A stretch of 36,869 bases of DNA from an uncultured Collinsella sp. (GCA_900542275.1 UQMW01000014.1:1-36869), one strand, 5' to 3'; counted from the stretch's first letter, positions 1 through 7,771 are shown. Program-made: numbers and translations. Notes: generated from the letters alone by a model not told the origin.

Positions 1-1422
1 TGCGCCGCGCGCCGCGGGCAGCGCCATCTGCAGATACGTATCGGCAAGATATGCCTCATCGAACTCGGAGCGATCGGAATCCAGCAGATAGGCAGCGACC
101 ACGGTATCGAAGATACGCGTGGAATCGACAGCGAGCGGATCCATGAGCTCGAGCTCAGAAGAATCGATGGGCGAAAGCTCATGCAGGAGTGCCTTCATAT
201 CCGGGCTCGCCACGCAGCCCTCCATAAACAGACGTGCGAGCACGCCGGCAATCACGCCGTGGACGAGGTTGAAGCCCTCAACCTCAGCCGCCGCACCGCC
301 GGGGGCCTCCTCGAGCGAGAACAGGCCCTTGGACGTCGCCAGCCACAGCGTGCGCGTCAGTCCAAAGAGCGCGCCCTCTTCCTTGTCGTCGTCCACCACG
401 GCGGCGACCCACTCGCCCGCATCAATCGCGCGGGAGACCTCAGCCGCAACGGCACCAAGCGCGTCGGCATCGCCGGCGGCTGCGCGAACCATAGCAGGTA
501 TCTCAAACGCACTGGAGGCAGCAGCAGCCCCGCCCTCGCCGCCGATCAGCGCCAGGAAGCGGTTCTGCATGGCGGTGATACCAAGCGTGCCCAGCGCCGC
601 GGACACTTCGTCGGCAGAAAACGCAGGGAAGGACGTTTCGTCAAAGTCGAGCTCGACGGGCGCATCGGTGCGAATGGTTGCGACCTTGCGGCTCAGCAGC
701 GCATCGTCGATGTGCGCACGCAGGTTCTCGCCCATCTTGCCCTTGACCTCGTCGGCATGCGCGATGACCTCGTCCAGGCTGCCGTACTGTGCGATAAGCG
801 CGCTCGCCTTTTTGGGACCGATGCCCGGCACGCCGGGAATGTTGTCGGACGTATCGCCCTTCAGACCGTAAAAATCGGGCACGAGCGCCGGCGTAATGCC
901 GTGATACAGGTCGTCCACGCTCTCGGGCGTCATGATCGCCACGTCGGACAGGCCCTTGCGAGTCGAGACCACGTTGACGTGCTCGGTCACGAGTTGATAC
1001 ATGTCGCGGTCGCCGGTCACCAGCAGCATGTCGCAGCCGGCCTCCTCGCCCAGGCGAGCCATGGTTCCCAAGATATCGTCGCCTTCCCAGCCCTCGGACT
1101 GCAGAATTGGCACGTTAAGCGCGGTGAGCAGCTCCTTGATCATAGGGAACTGCGCATGCAGATCGGGGTCCATGGGCGGGCGCTGCGCCTTATACTGCGG
1201 CAGCATCTCCATGCGCACGCGCGGCTTGCCCTTATCAAACGCCACGACCACGCCGTCGGGGTTAAAGGCGTCGATCATCTTGAGGAACATGTTCAAAAAG
1301 CCAAAGATCGCGTTGGTGGGGCGACCGTCCGGCGCGTTCATGGTCGGCGGCACGGCATGGAAGGCGCGGTGCATGAGCGAGTTGCCGTCGATAACGGCAA
1401 AGGTGCGGCGCTTGTCAGACAT
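1..1422 (-). CDS. polA: DNA polymerase I, N-terminal part (cut by window edge)
   Basis: DNA polymerase I fills gaps and removes RNA primers during replication and repair. The 474 codons seen here cover the 5'-3' exonuclease domain and the start of the 3'-5' exonuclease-like domain; the polymerase domain lies beyond base 1. The N-terminus MSDKRRTFAVIDGNSLMHRA, the metal-site stretch LLVTGDRDMYQLV and the helix-hairpin-helix segment GLKGDTSDNIPGVPGIGPKK are typical. In the second domain the usual DTE exonuclease motif is not evident: the aligned stretch reads AAVVDDDKEEGALFG, although a later FDT is kept. Proofreading is therefore probably lost, as in several Gram-positive PolA proteins. The ATG is preceded by GCGAGG. 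The gene is divergent from the aminopeptidase gene. Confidence 0.96.
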   Translation of the reverse strand, partial: MSDKRRTFAVIDGNSLMHRAFHAVPPTMNAPDGRPTNAIFGFLNMFLKMIDAFNPDGVVVAFDKGKPRVRMEMLPQYKAQRPPMDPDLHAQFPMIKELLTALNVPILQSEGWEGDDILGTMARLGEEAGCDMLLVTGDRDMYQLVTEHVNVVSTRKGLSDVAIMTPESVDDLYHGITPALVPDFYGLKGDTSDNIPGVPGIGPKKASALIAQYGSLDEVIAHADEVKGKMGENLRAHIDDALLSRKVATIRTDAPVELDFDETSFPAFSADEVSAALGTLGITAMQNRFLALIGGEGGAAAASSAFEIPAMVRAAAGDADALGAVAAEVSRAIDAGEWVAAVVDDDKEEGALFGLTRTLWLATSKGLFSLEEAPGGAAAEVEGFNLVHGVIAGVLARLFMEGCVASPDMKALLHELSPIDSSELELMDPLAVDSTRIFDTVVAAYLLDSDRSEFDEAYLADTYLQMALPAARGA

Positions 1423-1514
1423 ATTGAATACCTCGCTTTGGGCTGGGCACGGTTTGCTCACACCAGTTTACACGCTCCCTGCCCCGCGGCCACCGCACAT
1501 CAAGCTCCCCCGCC

Positions 1515-1549
1515 ACCGTGAGCCCGCGCGTGATACGATGGCTCACGGT
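1515..1549. promoter_or_regulatory. Inverted repeat between polA and the aminopeptidase gene
   Basis: Ten-base arms ACCGTGAGCC (1515-1524) and GGCTCACGGT (1540-1549) match perfectly around a 15-base centre that holds TGATACGAT, a possible -10 element. It lies about 40 bases before the aminopeptidase start in the divergent intergenic region (1423-1588). It could be an operator or an mRNA hairpin; the sequence does not decide. Confidence 0.35.
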
Positions 1550-1588
1550 ACATCAACCAGCACGATCGATCCGAAAGGAGCCTGCGTC

Positions 1589-2986
1589 ATGGAGCGTCCC
1601 TGCGCATGGAAAAAGTACACGCCACAGCAAGTCGAGGAGCTCGAGGAGCTTTGCCGCGGCTATAAGCAGTTTTTGAGCGAGAACAAGACCGAGCGCCTGT
1701 GCGTCAAGACCGGTATCAAGATGGCCGAGGAGGCGGGCTACGTCAATCTGGAGACCGTGATCGCCGAGGGCCGCGCGCTCAAGGCCGGCGACAAGGTGTA
1801 TGCCGCCAATCACGGCAAGGACCTCATGCTCGTCAACCTGGGCACCGCCCCGCTCGAGCAGGGCTTTAACATCCTGGGCGCCCACGTGGACTCGCCGCGC
1901 CTGGACCTCAAGCAAAACCCCGCCTTCGAGGCCGGCGACATGGCCTACCTCGACACGCACTACTACGGCGGCGTCAAGAGCTACCACTGGGTAGCCTCCC
2001 CGCTCGCGCTTGTGGGCGTCATCTGCAAAAAGGACGGCACCACCGTCGACATCAACATCGGCGACAAGGCGGACGACCCGGTCTTTACCATCTCCGACCT
2101 GCTGATCCACCTCTCGAGCGAGCAGATGTCCAAGCCCGCCAAGGACGCCGTCGACGCCGAGATCCTCGACGTGATCGTGGGCGGCCGCCCCGTCAAGTTT
2201 GACGAGGACGACAAGGACGCCCCCAAGGAGCCCGTCAAACAGATGTTCCTGGACATCCTCAAGGAACAGTACGACGTCGAGGAGGAGGACTTCCTCTCTG
2301 CCGAGATTGAGGTCGTGCCCGCCGGCCCCGCCCGCGACATGGGTCTCGACCGCTCCATGATTTTGGGCTATGGCCACGACGACCGCGTCTGCGCCTACCC
2401 CTCCATGCTCGCTCAGATCAACGTGGCAGACGTCGAGCGCACGAGCATCACGCTCATCGTCGACAAGGAGGAGATCGGCTCCGTGGGCGCCACCGGCATG
2501 ACGAGTCGTTTCTTCGAGAACACCGTCGCCGAGATCATGACGCTCGCCGGCGAGAGCAGCCCGCTGGCCCTGCGCCGCGCACTCGCCCGCAGCCGCATGC
2601 TCTCCTCTGACGTGTCAGCCGGTTTTGACCCGGGCTATGCCGGCAAGTTCGAGACCAAGAACGCCGCCTTTATGGGTCGCGGCCTGTGCTTTAACAAGTA
2701 CACGGGCAGCCGCGGCAAGGGCGGCTCTAACGACGCCGACGCCGAGTATGTGGCCCTCGTCCGCGACATCATGGACGAGGCCGGCGTGAACTTCCAGACC
2801 TGCGAGCTCGGTCGCGTCAACGCGGGCGGCGGCGGCACCATCGCCTACATCATGGCCAAGTACGGCATGAACGTCATCGACTCCGGCGTTGCCGTCCTGT
2901 CCATGCACGCCCTGTGGGAGGTCGCCAACAAGGCCGATATCTACGAGGCCTACCGCGGCTACAAGGCCTTCATCGAGCGCGCCTAA
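1589..2986 (+). CDS. M18 family zinc aminopeptidase
   Basis: A cytoplasmic metallo-aminopeptidase of peptidase family M18 (aminopeptidase I type), 465 residues, expected to remove N-terminal residues from peptides. Family motifs are visible: the metal-binding GAHVDSPRLDLKQNP near residue 99, the DDRVCAYPSM segment, DKEEIGSVGATGM with the catalytic and metal-binding acids near 292-295, GSRGKGGSNDADAE, and the late SMHALWEVANK with the last histidine ligand near 439. The ATG at 1589 is chosen because AAAGGAG (1574-1580) sits 8 bases upstream; the frame is open further upstream but that part lacks family similarity. There is no signal peptide. The gene stands alone, ends before a strong hairpin, and its exact substrate range cannot be read from sequence. 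Confidence 0.93.
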   Translation: MERPCAWKKYTPQQVEELEELCRGYKQFLSENKTERLCVKTGIKMAEEAGYVNLETVIAEGRALKAGDKVYAANHGKDLMLVNLGTAPLEQGFNILGAHVDSPRLDLKQNPAFEAGDMAYLDTHYYGGVKSYHWVASPLALVGVICKKDGTTVDINIGDKADDPVFTISDLLIHLSSEQMSKPAKDAVDAEILDVIVGGRPVKFDEDDKDAPKEPVKQMFLDILKEQYDVEEEDFLSAEIEVVPAGPARDMGLDRSMILGYGHDDRVCAYPSMLAQINVADVERTSITLIVDKEEIGSVGATGMTSRFFENTVAEIMTLAGESSPLALRRALARSRMLSSDVSAGFDPGYAGKFETKNAAFMGRGLCFNKYTGSRGKGGSNDADAEYVALVRDIMDEAGVNFQTCELGRVNAGGGGTIAYIMAKYGMNVIDSGVAVLSMHALWEVANKADIYEAYRGYKAFIERA

Positions 2987-3000
2987 CCAGCCCTTCATCA

Positions 3001-3074
3001 GTTGCGGTGAAATACGGACTAAACTGGCCCATAAACGGCCAAAACAGACCGTATTCCACCGCAACTTCCTTTTT
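3001..3074 (+). terminator. Long imperfect palindrome, probable terminator of the aminopeptidase gene
   Basis: Seventeen-base arms 3001-3017 and 3049-3065 pair with a single A-C mismatch. Inside them is a second small hairpin (TGGCC 3025-3029 with GGCCA 3037-3041). The right arm is followed by TTCCTTTTT (3066-3074), so it can act as an intrinsic terminator. The outer arm carries the core TTGCGGTG, also found in the palindrome at 6983-7027, which suggests a repeated element. The yaaA ribosome-binding site follows almost at once. Confidence 0.7.
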
Positions 3075-3089
3075 GGCAGAGGAGAGTCC

Positions 3090-3899
3090 ATGCTACAGGT
3101 CATCATTTCGCCCACCAAGCAGATGCGCACGGCCCAAGATGCTTTTGAAGTCCCGGGCATCCCACCCTTTGCGCGCGAGACGGCTCGCCTCCACCGCGCA
3201 CTGCTAGATATCGAGCGGAATGAAGGCAGCGGCGGCCTGCAGGCGCTGTGGAACGTGAGTGACAAACTGCTGGGGCCTTGCCTCAACACCCTGCATGAGT
3301 TCGGGCCCATCCTGAAAAGCGGCGATCTCGACAATCCCGCACTCGCCCGTCGCCTCTCCCCTGCCGTCATGTCCTATCACGGCATTCAATACCAGAGCAT
3401 GGCACCCGAGGTGATGGATTCCGCGCAGCTCGCATGGCTGCAAGACCATCTGTGGATCCTCTCCGGCCTCTACGGGTGCGTTCGTCCCTTTCATGCCGTC
3501 GAACCGTATCGGCTGGAGATGGGCGCGAAGCTCGCCGTTGACGATGCCCGAGACCTCTACGCGTTTTGGAGCGACAAGCTCGCGCGGGCTATCGCCCCGG
3601 CAGGCTCAAACACCACGATCGTCAACCTCGCCAGCGTAGAGTATGCCAAAGCCGTTCTGCCCCACCTCGCGGGCGACGCCACGGCCGTCACATGCCTCTT
3701 TGGCGAGGGTATCCGCAACGGGAAGCCCATCCAACGGTCGACCGCCAGCAAAAAGGCGCGCGGCTCCATGGTGCGGTGGATGGCAGAAAACAAGCTCGAG
3801 GATGCAAGCGGGCTCACCGCGTTCGACGTTGGTTATCGTCACTTTCCCGAGCTTTCAAATAAAAACACTTTAGTCTTCCTGAACGAACAGGCCTTGTAG
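3090..3899 (+). CDS. yaaA: YaaA family (DUF328) protein, peroxide stress response type
   Basis: A 269-residue cytoplasmic protein of the YaaA/DUF328 family. In Escherichia coli YaaA limits free iron and so DNA damage during hydrogen peroxide stress; the biochemical activity in this organism is not known. Family signatures are present: the N-terminal MLQVIISPTKQM, the central GLYGCVRPF and YRLEMGAKL, LASVEYAKAV (family LASNEY.KAV), and the C-terminal GYRHFPELSNKNTLVF. The ATG is chosen for its N-terminal family match and the GAGGAG at 3079-3084. The gene directly follows the palindrome at 3001-3074 and converges with the minus-strand membrane-protein gene. No partner gene is obvious. Confidence 0.9.
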   Translation: MLQVIISPTKQMRTAQDAFEVPGIPPFARETARLHRALLDIERNEGSGGLQALWNVSDKLLGPCLNTLHEFGPILKSGDLDNPALARRLSPAVMSYHGIQYQSMAPEVMDSAQLAWLQDHLWILSGLYGCVRPFHAVEPYRLEMGAKLAVDDARDLYAFWSDKLARAIAPAGSNTTIVNLASVEYAKAVLPHLAGDATAVTCLFGEGIRNGKPIQRSTASKKARGSMVRWMAENKLEDASGLTAFDVGYRHFPELSNKNTLVFLNEQAL

Positions 3900-3938
3900 G
3901 ACCACCGCTACTTTGAATGTGCTACCTAGGCACGGCGT

Positions 3939-4454
3939 CTATTCCGCCAAGCCGTCGGCTTTGGCAATTTCATTTGTCGAGCCGTCCTGATAGGTAATCT
4001 TGACGCGCTCCACCTCGGACACTTTGACGCCCGACGGGGGCTCCAGGCGCCATTCCGTCAGCGCAATGTCCATCGTCGTGGGCACATCCCCTTGATCTTT
4101 GAGCTCGACCAACAGCGTCTTAAGCGACGCATCGAAGGTCACGCGTTCGATTTCTTCGCCCGGAATAGACCCGCCGCTCAGCTGCAGCTGGACAAATCCA
4201 TCGCACGGATACCAATAGTCGCCGGGTGCAGCAACCGTGTTGCCACCAGAAACTTTCATGGTCATAATCGACAGGCCCTCGTCGGCCTCGAACTCCCATG
4301 CAGCGCCGCCGCGACCGCCAAACATCCAGATACAAAAGGCAATCACCAGCACGGCAAGCACCGCAAAACCAATCGCGACAAGGCCATGGTGCGCACGGCT
4401 TTCCTCGGCCGATACATCCCATTGTGTCTCTCGATATAGATGCTTGTCTTCCAT
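3939..4454 (-). CDS. Unknown single-pass membrane protein
   Basis: I do not recognise a family for this 171-residue protein. About 25 polar residues (MEDKHLYRETQWDVSAEE) precede one strong transmembrane segment (about residues 26-46, GLVAIGFAVLAVLVIAFCIW). A roughly 120-residue outer domain follows, rich in predicted beta strand, for example TFDASLKTLLVELKDQGD and VERVKITYQDGSTNEIA. This is a type II-like layout, with the bulk of the protein probably outside. The start is chosen for the membrane segment and the GGGGAGG 5 bases upstream; a longer reading into the thiC region has no such signals. It is divergent from the thiC riboswitch transcript. No function is proposed. Confidence 0.75.
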   Translation of the reverse strand: MEDKHLYRETQWDVSAEESRAHHGLVAIGFAVLAVLVIAFCIWMFGGRGGAAWEFEADEGLSIMTMKVSGGNTVAAPGDYWYPCDGFVQLQLSGGSIPGEEIERVTFDASLKTLLVELKDQGDVPTTMDIALTEWRLEPPSGVKVSEVERVKITYQDGSTNEIAKADGLAE

Positions 4455-4504
4455 GTACGCCTCCCCACAGGCACGCTCGTTAGGCCAATCGTACCCATTC
4501 GAGC

Positions 4505-4510
4505 TATACT
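4505..4510 (+). promoter_or_regulatory. Probable -10 box of the thiC transcript
   Basis: TATACT at 4505-4510 is a near-consensus -10 element about 17 bases before the first paired base of the TPP aptamer, which is the distance expected if transcription starts just ahead of the riboswitch. No good -35 is visible at the standard spacing. Confidence 0.45.
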
Positions 4511-4526
4511 TGAGCCCATTACATAA

Positions 4527-4621
4527 ACGGGGAGCTTGCAGGACAAGACGGCAGGCTGAGATTGGGTGCGCCCGCCCTGACCCGCAAACCTGATATGGGT
4601 AATGCCAACGAAGGGAGCCGT
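4527..4621 (+). ncRNA. TPP riboswitch (THI element) ahead of thiC
   Basis: This leader carries the conserved TPP-sensing core: CTGAGA at 4555-4560 in the pyrimidine-binding arm, and ACCTGAT (4588-4594) followed by GGGTAATGCCAACGAAGGGA in the pyrophosphate arm. ACGG (4527-4530) pairs with CCGT (4618-4621) to close the P1 helix. The thiC Shine-Dalgarno sequence AAGGGAG (4611-4617) is part of the aptamer, and the ATG is only 4 bases past P1. Ligand binding should therefore hide the ribosome site directly, without a separate expression platform. When thiamine pyrophosphate is plentiful, thiC translation should fall. Confidence 0.95.
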
Positions 4622-4625
4622 GCCA

Positions 4626-5960
4626 ATGAGCACACAGACCGAGCCCAAGCTCGTCACGCAAATCGACTTCGCCCGTGCCGGGCAGATCACGCCGCAGATG
4701 AAGGAGGTCGCCGAGCGTGAGCATCGCGACCCCGAGTACATCCGCGAGCGCGTGGCCGACGGCCGCATCGCCATTCCCGCCAACATCGTGCACATCAAAA
4801 AGGGCATGCGCGCCTTTGGCGTCGGTGAGGGCCTGTCCACCAAGGTCAACGTGAACCTGGGTATCTCGGGCGACAAGGCCGATGCCGCCGAGGAATGGAA
4901 GAAGGTCAAGATCGCCGAGGACTTTGGCGCCGACGCCATCATGGACCTCTCCAACTCGGGCAAGACGCGCCAGTTCCGCCAGCAGCTCATCGACGAGACG
5001 CCGCTCATGGTAGGCACCGTCCCCATGTACGACGCCATCGGCTACATGGAAAAGCCGCTGGTCAAGCTGACCAAGGACGACCTGCTCGAGGTCGTGCGCG
5101 CGCACGCCGAGGACGGCGTGGACTTTATGACCATCCACTGCGGCATCAACAAGTCGGTCATCAAGACCTTTAAGGAGACTGGCCGCCTCATGAACATCGT
5201 CAGCCGCGGCGGCTCGCTGCTGTTTGGTTGGATGGAGGTCACCGGTAACGAGAACCCCTTCTACGAGTTCTACGACGAGGTGCTCGAGATCTGCCATGAG
5301 TATGACGTGACGATCTCTCTCGGCGACTCCTGCCGCCCGGGCTGCCTCTACGACTCCAACGACGCCACCGAGACCGCTGAGATGATCGAGCTGGGCAAGC
5401 TGTGCAAGCGCGCTTGGGCCGCCGGCGTCCAGGTCATGGTCGAGGGCCCGGGTCACATGGCGCTCGACGAGATTGCCGCCAATATGAAGCTGCAGAAACG
5501 CCTATGCCACAACGCCCCGTTCTATGTGCTCGGGCCCCTGGTGACCGATATCGGCGTGGGTTACGACCACATCACCGCCGCCATCGGCGGCGCCATCTCC
5601 GCCAGCTCCGGTGCCGACTTCCTGTGCTACGTGACACCGGCCGAGCACCTATGCCTGCCTAACGCCCAGGATGTGCTCGACGGCCTCATGGCCACCAAGA
5701 TCGCCGCACACGCCGCCGACATCGCCAAAAAGGTGCCCCACGCCCGCGACATGGACGACAAGATGGGCCAGGCGCGCCGCAAACTCGACTGGGATGCCAT
5801 GTGGAAGTGTGCTCTCGACCCGGTCACCGGTAAGAAGCGCTACGAGGAATCCCCCGCCGCCACCGAGGGCACCTGCACCATGTGTGGCAAGATGTGCGCC
5901 GTCCGCACCGTCAACAAGGTGTTCGAAGGCACGACGATCGATCTTGGCATGGAGGATTAG
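4626..5960 (+). CDS. thiC: Phosphomethylpyrimidine synthase ThiC
   Basis: ThiC is a radical-SAM enzyme that rearranges aminoimidazole ribotide into hydroxymethylpyrimidine phosphate, the pyrimidine half of thiamine. The protein has 444 residues, the short form without the extra N-terminal domain of proteobacterial ThiC. It starts MSTQTEPKLVTQIDFARAGQ and shows DGRIAIPANIVH, the IHCGIN barrel strand, SLGDSCRPGC, VEGPGHMALDEI and ITAAIGGAISA. The C-terminal cluster motif reads CTMCGKMCAVR, cysteines spaced CX2CX3C, whereas the longer enzymes have CX2CX4C. The start is set by the riboswitch-embedded AAGGGAG 8 bases upstream. thiD follows on the same strand. Confidence 0.97.
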   Translation: MSTQTEPKLVTQIDFARAGQITPQMKEVAEREHRDPEYIRERVADGRIAIPANIVHIKKGMRAFGVGEGLSTKVNVNLGISGDKADAAEEWKKVKIAEDFGADAIMDLSNSGKTRQFRQQLIDETPLMVGTVPMYDAIGYMEKPLVKLTKDDLLEVVRAHAEDGVDFMTIHCGINKSVIKTFKETGRLMNIVSRGGSLLFGWMEVTGNENPFYEFYDEVLEICHEYDVTISLGDSCRPGCLYDSNDATETAEMIELGKLCKRAWAAGVQVMVEGPGHMALDEIAANMKLQKRLCHNAPFYVLGPLVTDIGVGYDHITAAIGGAISASSGADFLCYVTPAEHLCLPNAQDVLDGLMATKIAAHAADIAKKVPHARDMDDKMGQARRKLDWDAMWKCALDPVTGKKRYEESPAATEGTCTMCGKMCAVRTVNKVFEGTTIDLGMED

Positions 5961-6055
5961 CCCTGTCGCCGCGGCCGCTTCTGGCGGCGAGCTGGTGCCT
6001 GTCAATTGTTGACGTGTGAACATTTGCTTGCATTTGCGTAAAGATTGCATCGCCC

Positions 6056-6090
6056 GCCCGGGTTCGACATAGAGTCGGCCCGGGCATCTT
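6056..6090 (+). terminator. GC-rich hairpin between thiC and thiD
   Basis: GCCCGGG (6056-6062) pairs with CCCGGGC (6079-6085), and CGAC (6065-6068) pairs with GTCG (6074-6077), giving a strong two-part stem followed by ATCTT. The T-run is short, so termination of the thiC message here is likely but probably incomplete. Confidence 0.5.
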
Positions 6091-6096
6091 TATAAT
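6091..6096 (+). promoter_or_regulatory. Possible -10 box for thiD
   Basis: A perfect TATAAT lies just after the hairpin and 46 bases ahead of the thiD start codon. A matching -35 is not visible because the hairpin occupies that place, so support rests on the -10 alone. thiD has no TPP aptamer of its own in this leader. Confidence 0.35.
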
Positions 6097-6142
6097 GCTG
6101 GCTTATAGACCCATTTGATTCCGACCGAACAAGGGAGCGAAC

Positions 6143-6973
6143 ATGGATCGCAGTAAGGTACCTGCCGTTCTATCCATCGCAGGATCCGATTCCAGCGGTG
6201 GCGCCGGCATTCAGGCCGACATCAAGACCATCACGGCGCACCGCCTGTATGCCGAGACGGCCATCACCGCCATCACCGCACAGAACACCCTGGGCGTCAC
6301 CGCCGTGCAGAACATCTCCCCGGATATTGTCGCGGCGCAGATCGATGCCGTTTTTGACGATATCCGCCCCAACGCCGTCAAGATTGGTATGGTTTCCTCT
6401 GCCGAGATTATCGAGGTTATCGCCGACCGTCTGAACGCCTGGAACGCGACAAACGTGGTAGTCGATCCCGTCATGGTCGCCACCTCGGGCGCACGGCTGA
6501 TTGCCGAAGATGCCGCCGAGGCGCTCACCCGCCGCCTGTTCCCGCTAGCGACGGTTATCACGCCCAATATTCCCGAGGCCATGGCCCTGCTCGACTACGA
6601 GGTCGACTCCGAGCGCACGCAGCAAAATGCTGCCATGCTCCTCACCCGCCGCTTTGGTTGCGCATCCCTCGTTAAGGGTGGGCATCTTGTCAACGAGGTC
6701 AACGATGTACTGGCCGAACCCGCGCCACTCGATGACGAGGGCAACCATCTGGGAGATCCACTCACCACGTGGTTCCGCCACAAGCGCATCGAGACCGACA
6801 ACACGCACGGCACCGGCTGCACGCTCTCGTCCGCCATCGCCTGCGCGCTGGCCCAGGGCATGGATCTTGCCGACGCCGTCAATGCGGGCAAGGCATACCT
6901 GACAGGCGCTCTGGCCGCCGGCCTGAACATGGGCAAAGGCTCCGGCCCCGTCAATCACATGTGGCAGTATTAA
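6143..6973 (+). CDS. thiD: Bifunctional hydroxymethylpyrimidine kinase / phosphomethylpyrimidine kinase
   Basis: ThiD phosphorylates hydroxymethylpyrimidine and then its monophosphate, giving the diphosphate used by thiamine-phosphate synthase. The 276-residue protein belongs to the ribokinase-like family. The N-terminus AVLSIAGSDSSGGAGIQADI contains the substrate-binding signature, AITAQNTLGV follows, and the C-terminal TDNTHGTGCTLSSAIACAL holds the anion hole and catalytic aspartate region. Length is normal. The ATG at 6143 has AAGGGAG 7 bases upstream. It lies downstream of riboswitch-controlled thiC, so the two enzymes supply the same half of thiamine. thiE, thiM and the thiazole genes are not in this window. 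Confidence 0.95.
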   Translation: MDRSKVPAVLSIAGSDSSGGAGIQADIKTITAHRLYAETAITAITAQNTLGVTAVQNISPDIVAAQIDAVFDDIRPNAVKIGMVSSAEIIEVIADRLNAWNATNVVVDPVMVATSGARLIAEDAAEALTRRLFPLATVITPNIPEAMALLDYEVDSERTQQNAAMLLTRRFGCASLVKGGHLVNEVNDVLAEPAPLDDEGNHLGDPLTTWFRHKRIETDNTHGTGCTLSSAIACALAQGMDLADAVNAGKAYLTGALAAGLNMGKGSGPVNHMWQY

Positions 6974-6982
6974 GATTCGCAG

Positions 6983-7027
6983 CCCAAACCACCGCAAAGG
7001 GGACAGACACCTTTGCGGTGGTTTGGG
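6983..7027. repeat. Perfect 18-base-pair palindrome with GGGGACAGAC sequence across arm and loop
   Basis: Arms 6983-7000 and 7010-7027 are perfect inverted copies (CCCAAACCACCGCAAAGG and its complement) around a 9-base loop, GGACAGACA. It sits between the converging thiD and hydrolase genes and may end transcription from both sides, but no T-run follows on either strand. The arm shares TTGCGGTGG with the palindrome at 3001-3065. The design resembles REP-like dispersed repeats; whether it is repeated elsewhere cannot be seen here. Confidence 0.75.
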
Positions 7028-7033
7028 GTCGCG

Positions 7034-7693
7034 CTACTCACCGAGCATCTCTTGGAGCTTGGCTGCCACGGCGTGACCCAGGCTCTCATGGCTTTCGGGC
7101 ATCATATGCAGATAGTCGATATCGCCCGGCTCGGCAAAGTCGGCGGCATTCAAAAAGTCGCAGCCAAACTGCTCAGCCACATGTGCGTAGTACTCACCAA
7201 AATGCTCCGAGGCCTCGGCGGAATGCTCGTCAAAATCGGTCATATACACATCGGCGATCTGCGGCTTAATCTTGATAGGCGCCATCAGCAAAATGCGCGG
7301 GCAGGGCGCGGCATCGGTCCAGGGAAACGCGCGGACGGCGCGAATCAGCGCCATGGCGCCACGGGCGATATCGGAAGCCGTCACGTTAAAGACCGTCTTA
7401 CAGTCGTTGGTGCCCAGCATGATCACAATGGCGTCCAGCGGCTTATGGGCCTCGAGCAGCATCGGAAGCGCGCGAATGCCGTTGAGGTTAGTGTCCAGGT
7501 GGCACATATCGTCGCGCACCGTCGTGCGGCCGTTGAGCCCCTCCTCAATCACATGCCAGCCCTCGCCCAGGTCACGCTGCGCCACGCCGCACCAGCGTAC
7601 ATCCTGCGCATAGCGTACCGCGGTGCCATCGCGCATACCAGCCGGATCATAGCCATAGGTGTTGCTGTCGCCAAAGCACATAACGTTTTTCAT
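7034..7693 (-). CDS. SGNH/GDSL family hydrolase
   Basis: A 219-residue cytoplasmic esterase/lipase-like protein of the SGNH hydrolase superfamily. Block I with the nucleophilic serine is CFGDSNTYGYDP near residue 10. The oxyanion glycine lies in EGLNGRTTVRDD (block II), the asparagine block is VIMLGTNDCK (block III), and the catalytic Asp/His block near the C-terminus is DIDYLHMMPESHESLGHAVA. The length matches single-domain family members such as aryl esterases and acyl hydrolases; the natural substrate is unknown. The ATG at 7693 is preferred over a TTG 18 bases upstream, because GGGGAGC lies at the right distance from the ATG. It follows the terminator of the macrodomain gene. Confidence 0.88.
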   Translation of the reverse strand: MKNVMCFGDSNTYGYDPAGMRDGTAVRYAQDVRWCGVAQRDLGEGWHVIEEGLNGRTTVRDDMCHLDTNLNGIRALPMLLEAHKPLDAIVIMLGTNDCKTVFNVTASDIARGAMALIRAVRAFPWTDAAPCPRILLMAPIKIKPQIADVYMTDFDEHSAEASEHFGEYYAHVAEQFGCDFLNAADFAEPGDIDYLHMMPESHESLGHAVAAKLQEMLGE

Positions 7694-7711
7694 CGTAAGC
7701 TCCCCACTCAA

Positions 7712-7746
7712 TAAAAAGCCGACGGAAGCAGCCTCTCCCGTCGGCT
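7712..7746 (-). terminator. Intrinsic terminator of the PARG-like gene
   Basis: On the minus strand AGCCGACGG (7746-7738) pairs perfectly with CCGTCGGCT (7725-7717), followed by a T-run ending at 7713. It separates the PARG-like gene from the hydrolase gene downstream, whose ribosome-binding site begins a few bases later. Confidence 0.87.
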
Positions 7747-7771
7747 CGACCTATCTGTCAGCACGTACCGA

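Noticed and set aside
1553..2377. 274-codon frame antisense to the aminopeptidase gene
   Set aside because: It is rich in Val, Asp, Gly and Leu, as typical for a reverse-frame shadow, and the opposite strand has clear M18 motifs.
5966..5990. TCGCCGC/GCGGCGA hairpin just after thiC as a terminator
   Set aside because: The seven-base stem is perfect but no T-run follows (GCTGGTGCC), so termination is better assigned to the stronger hairpin at 6056-6085.
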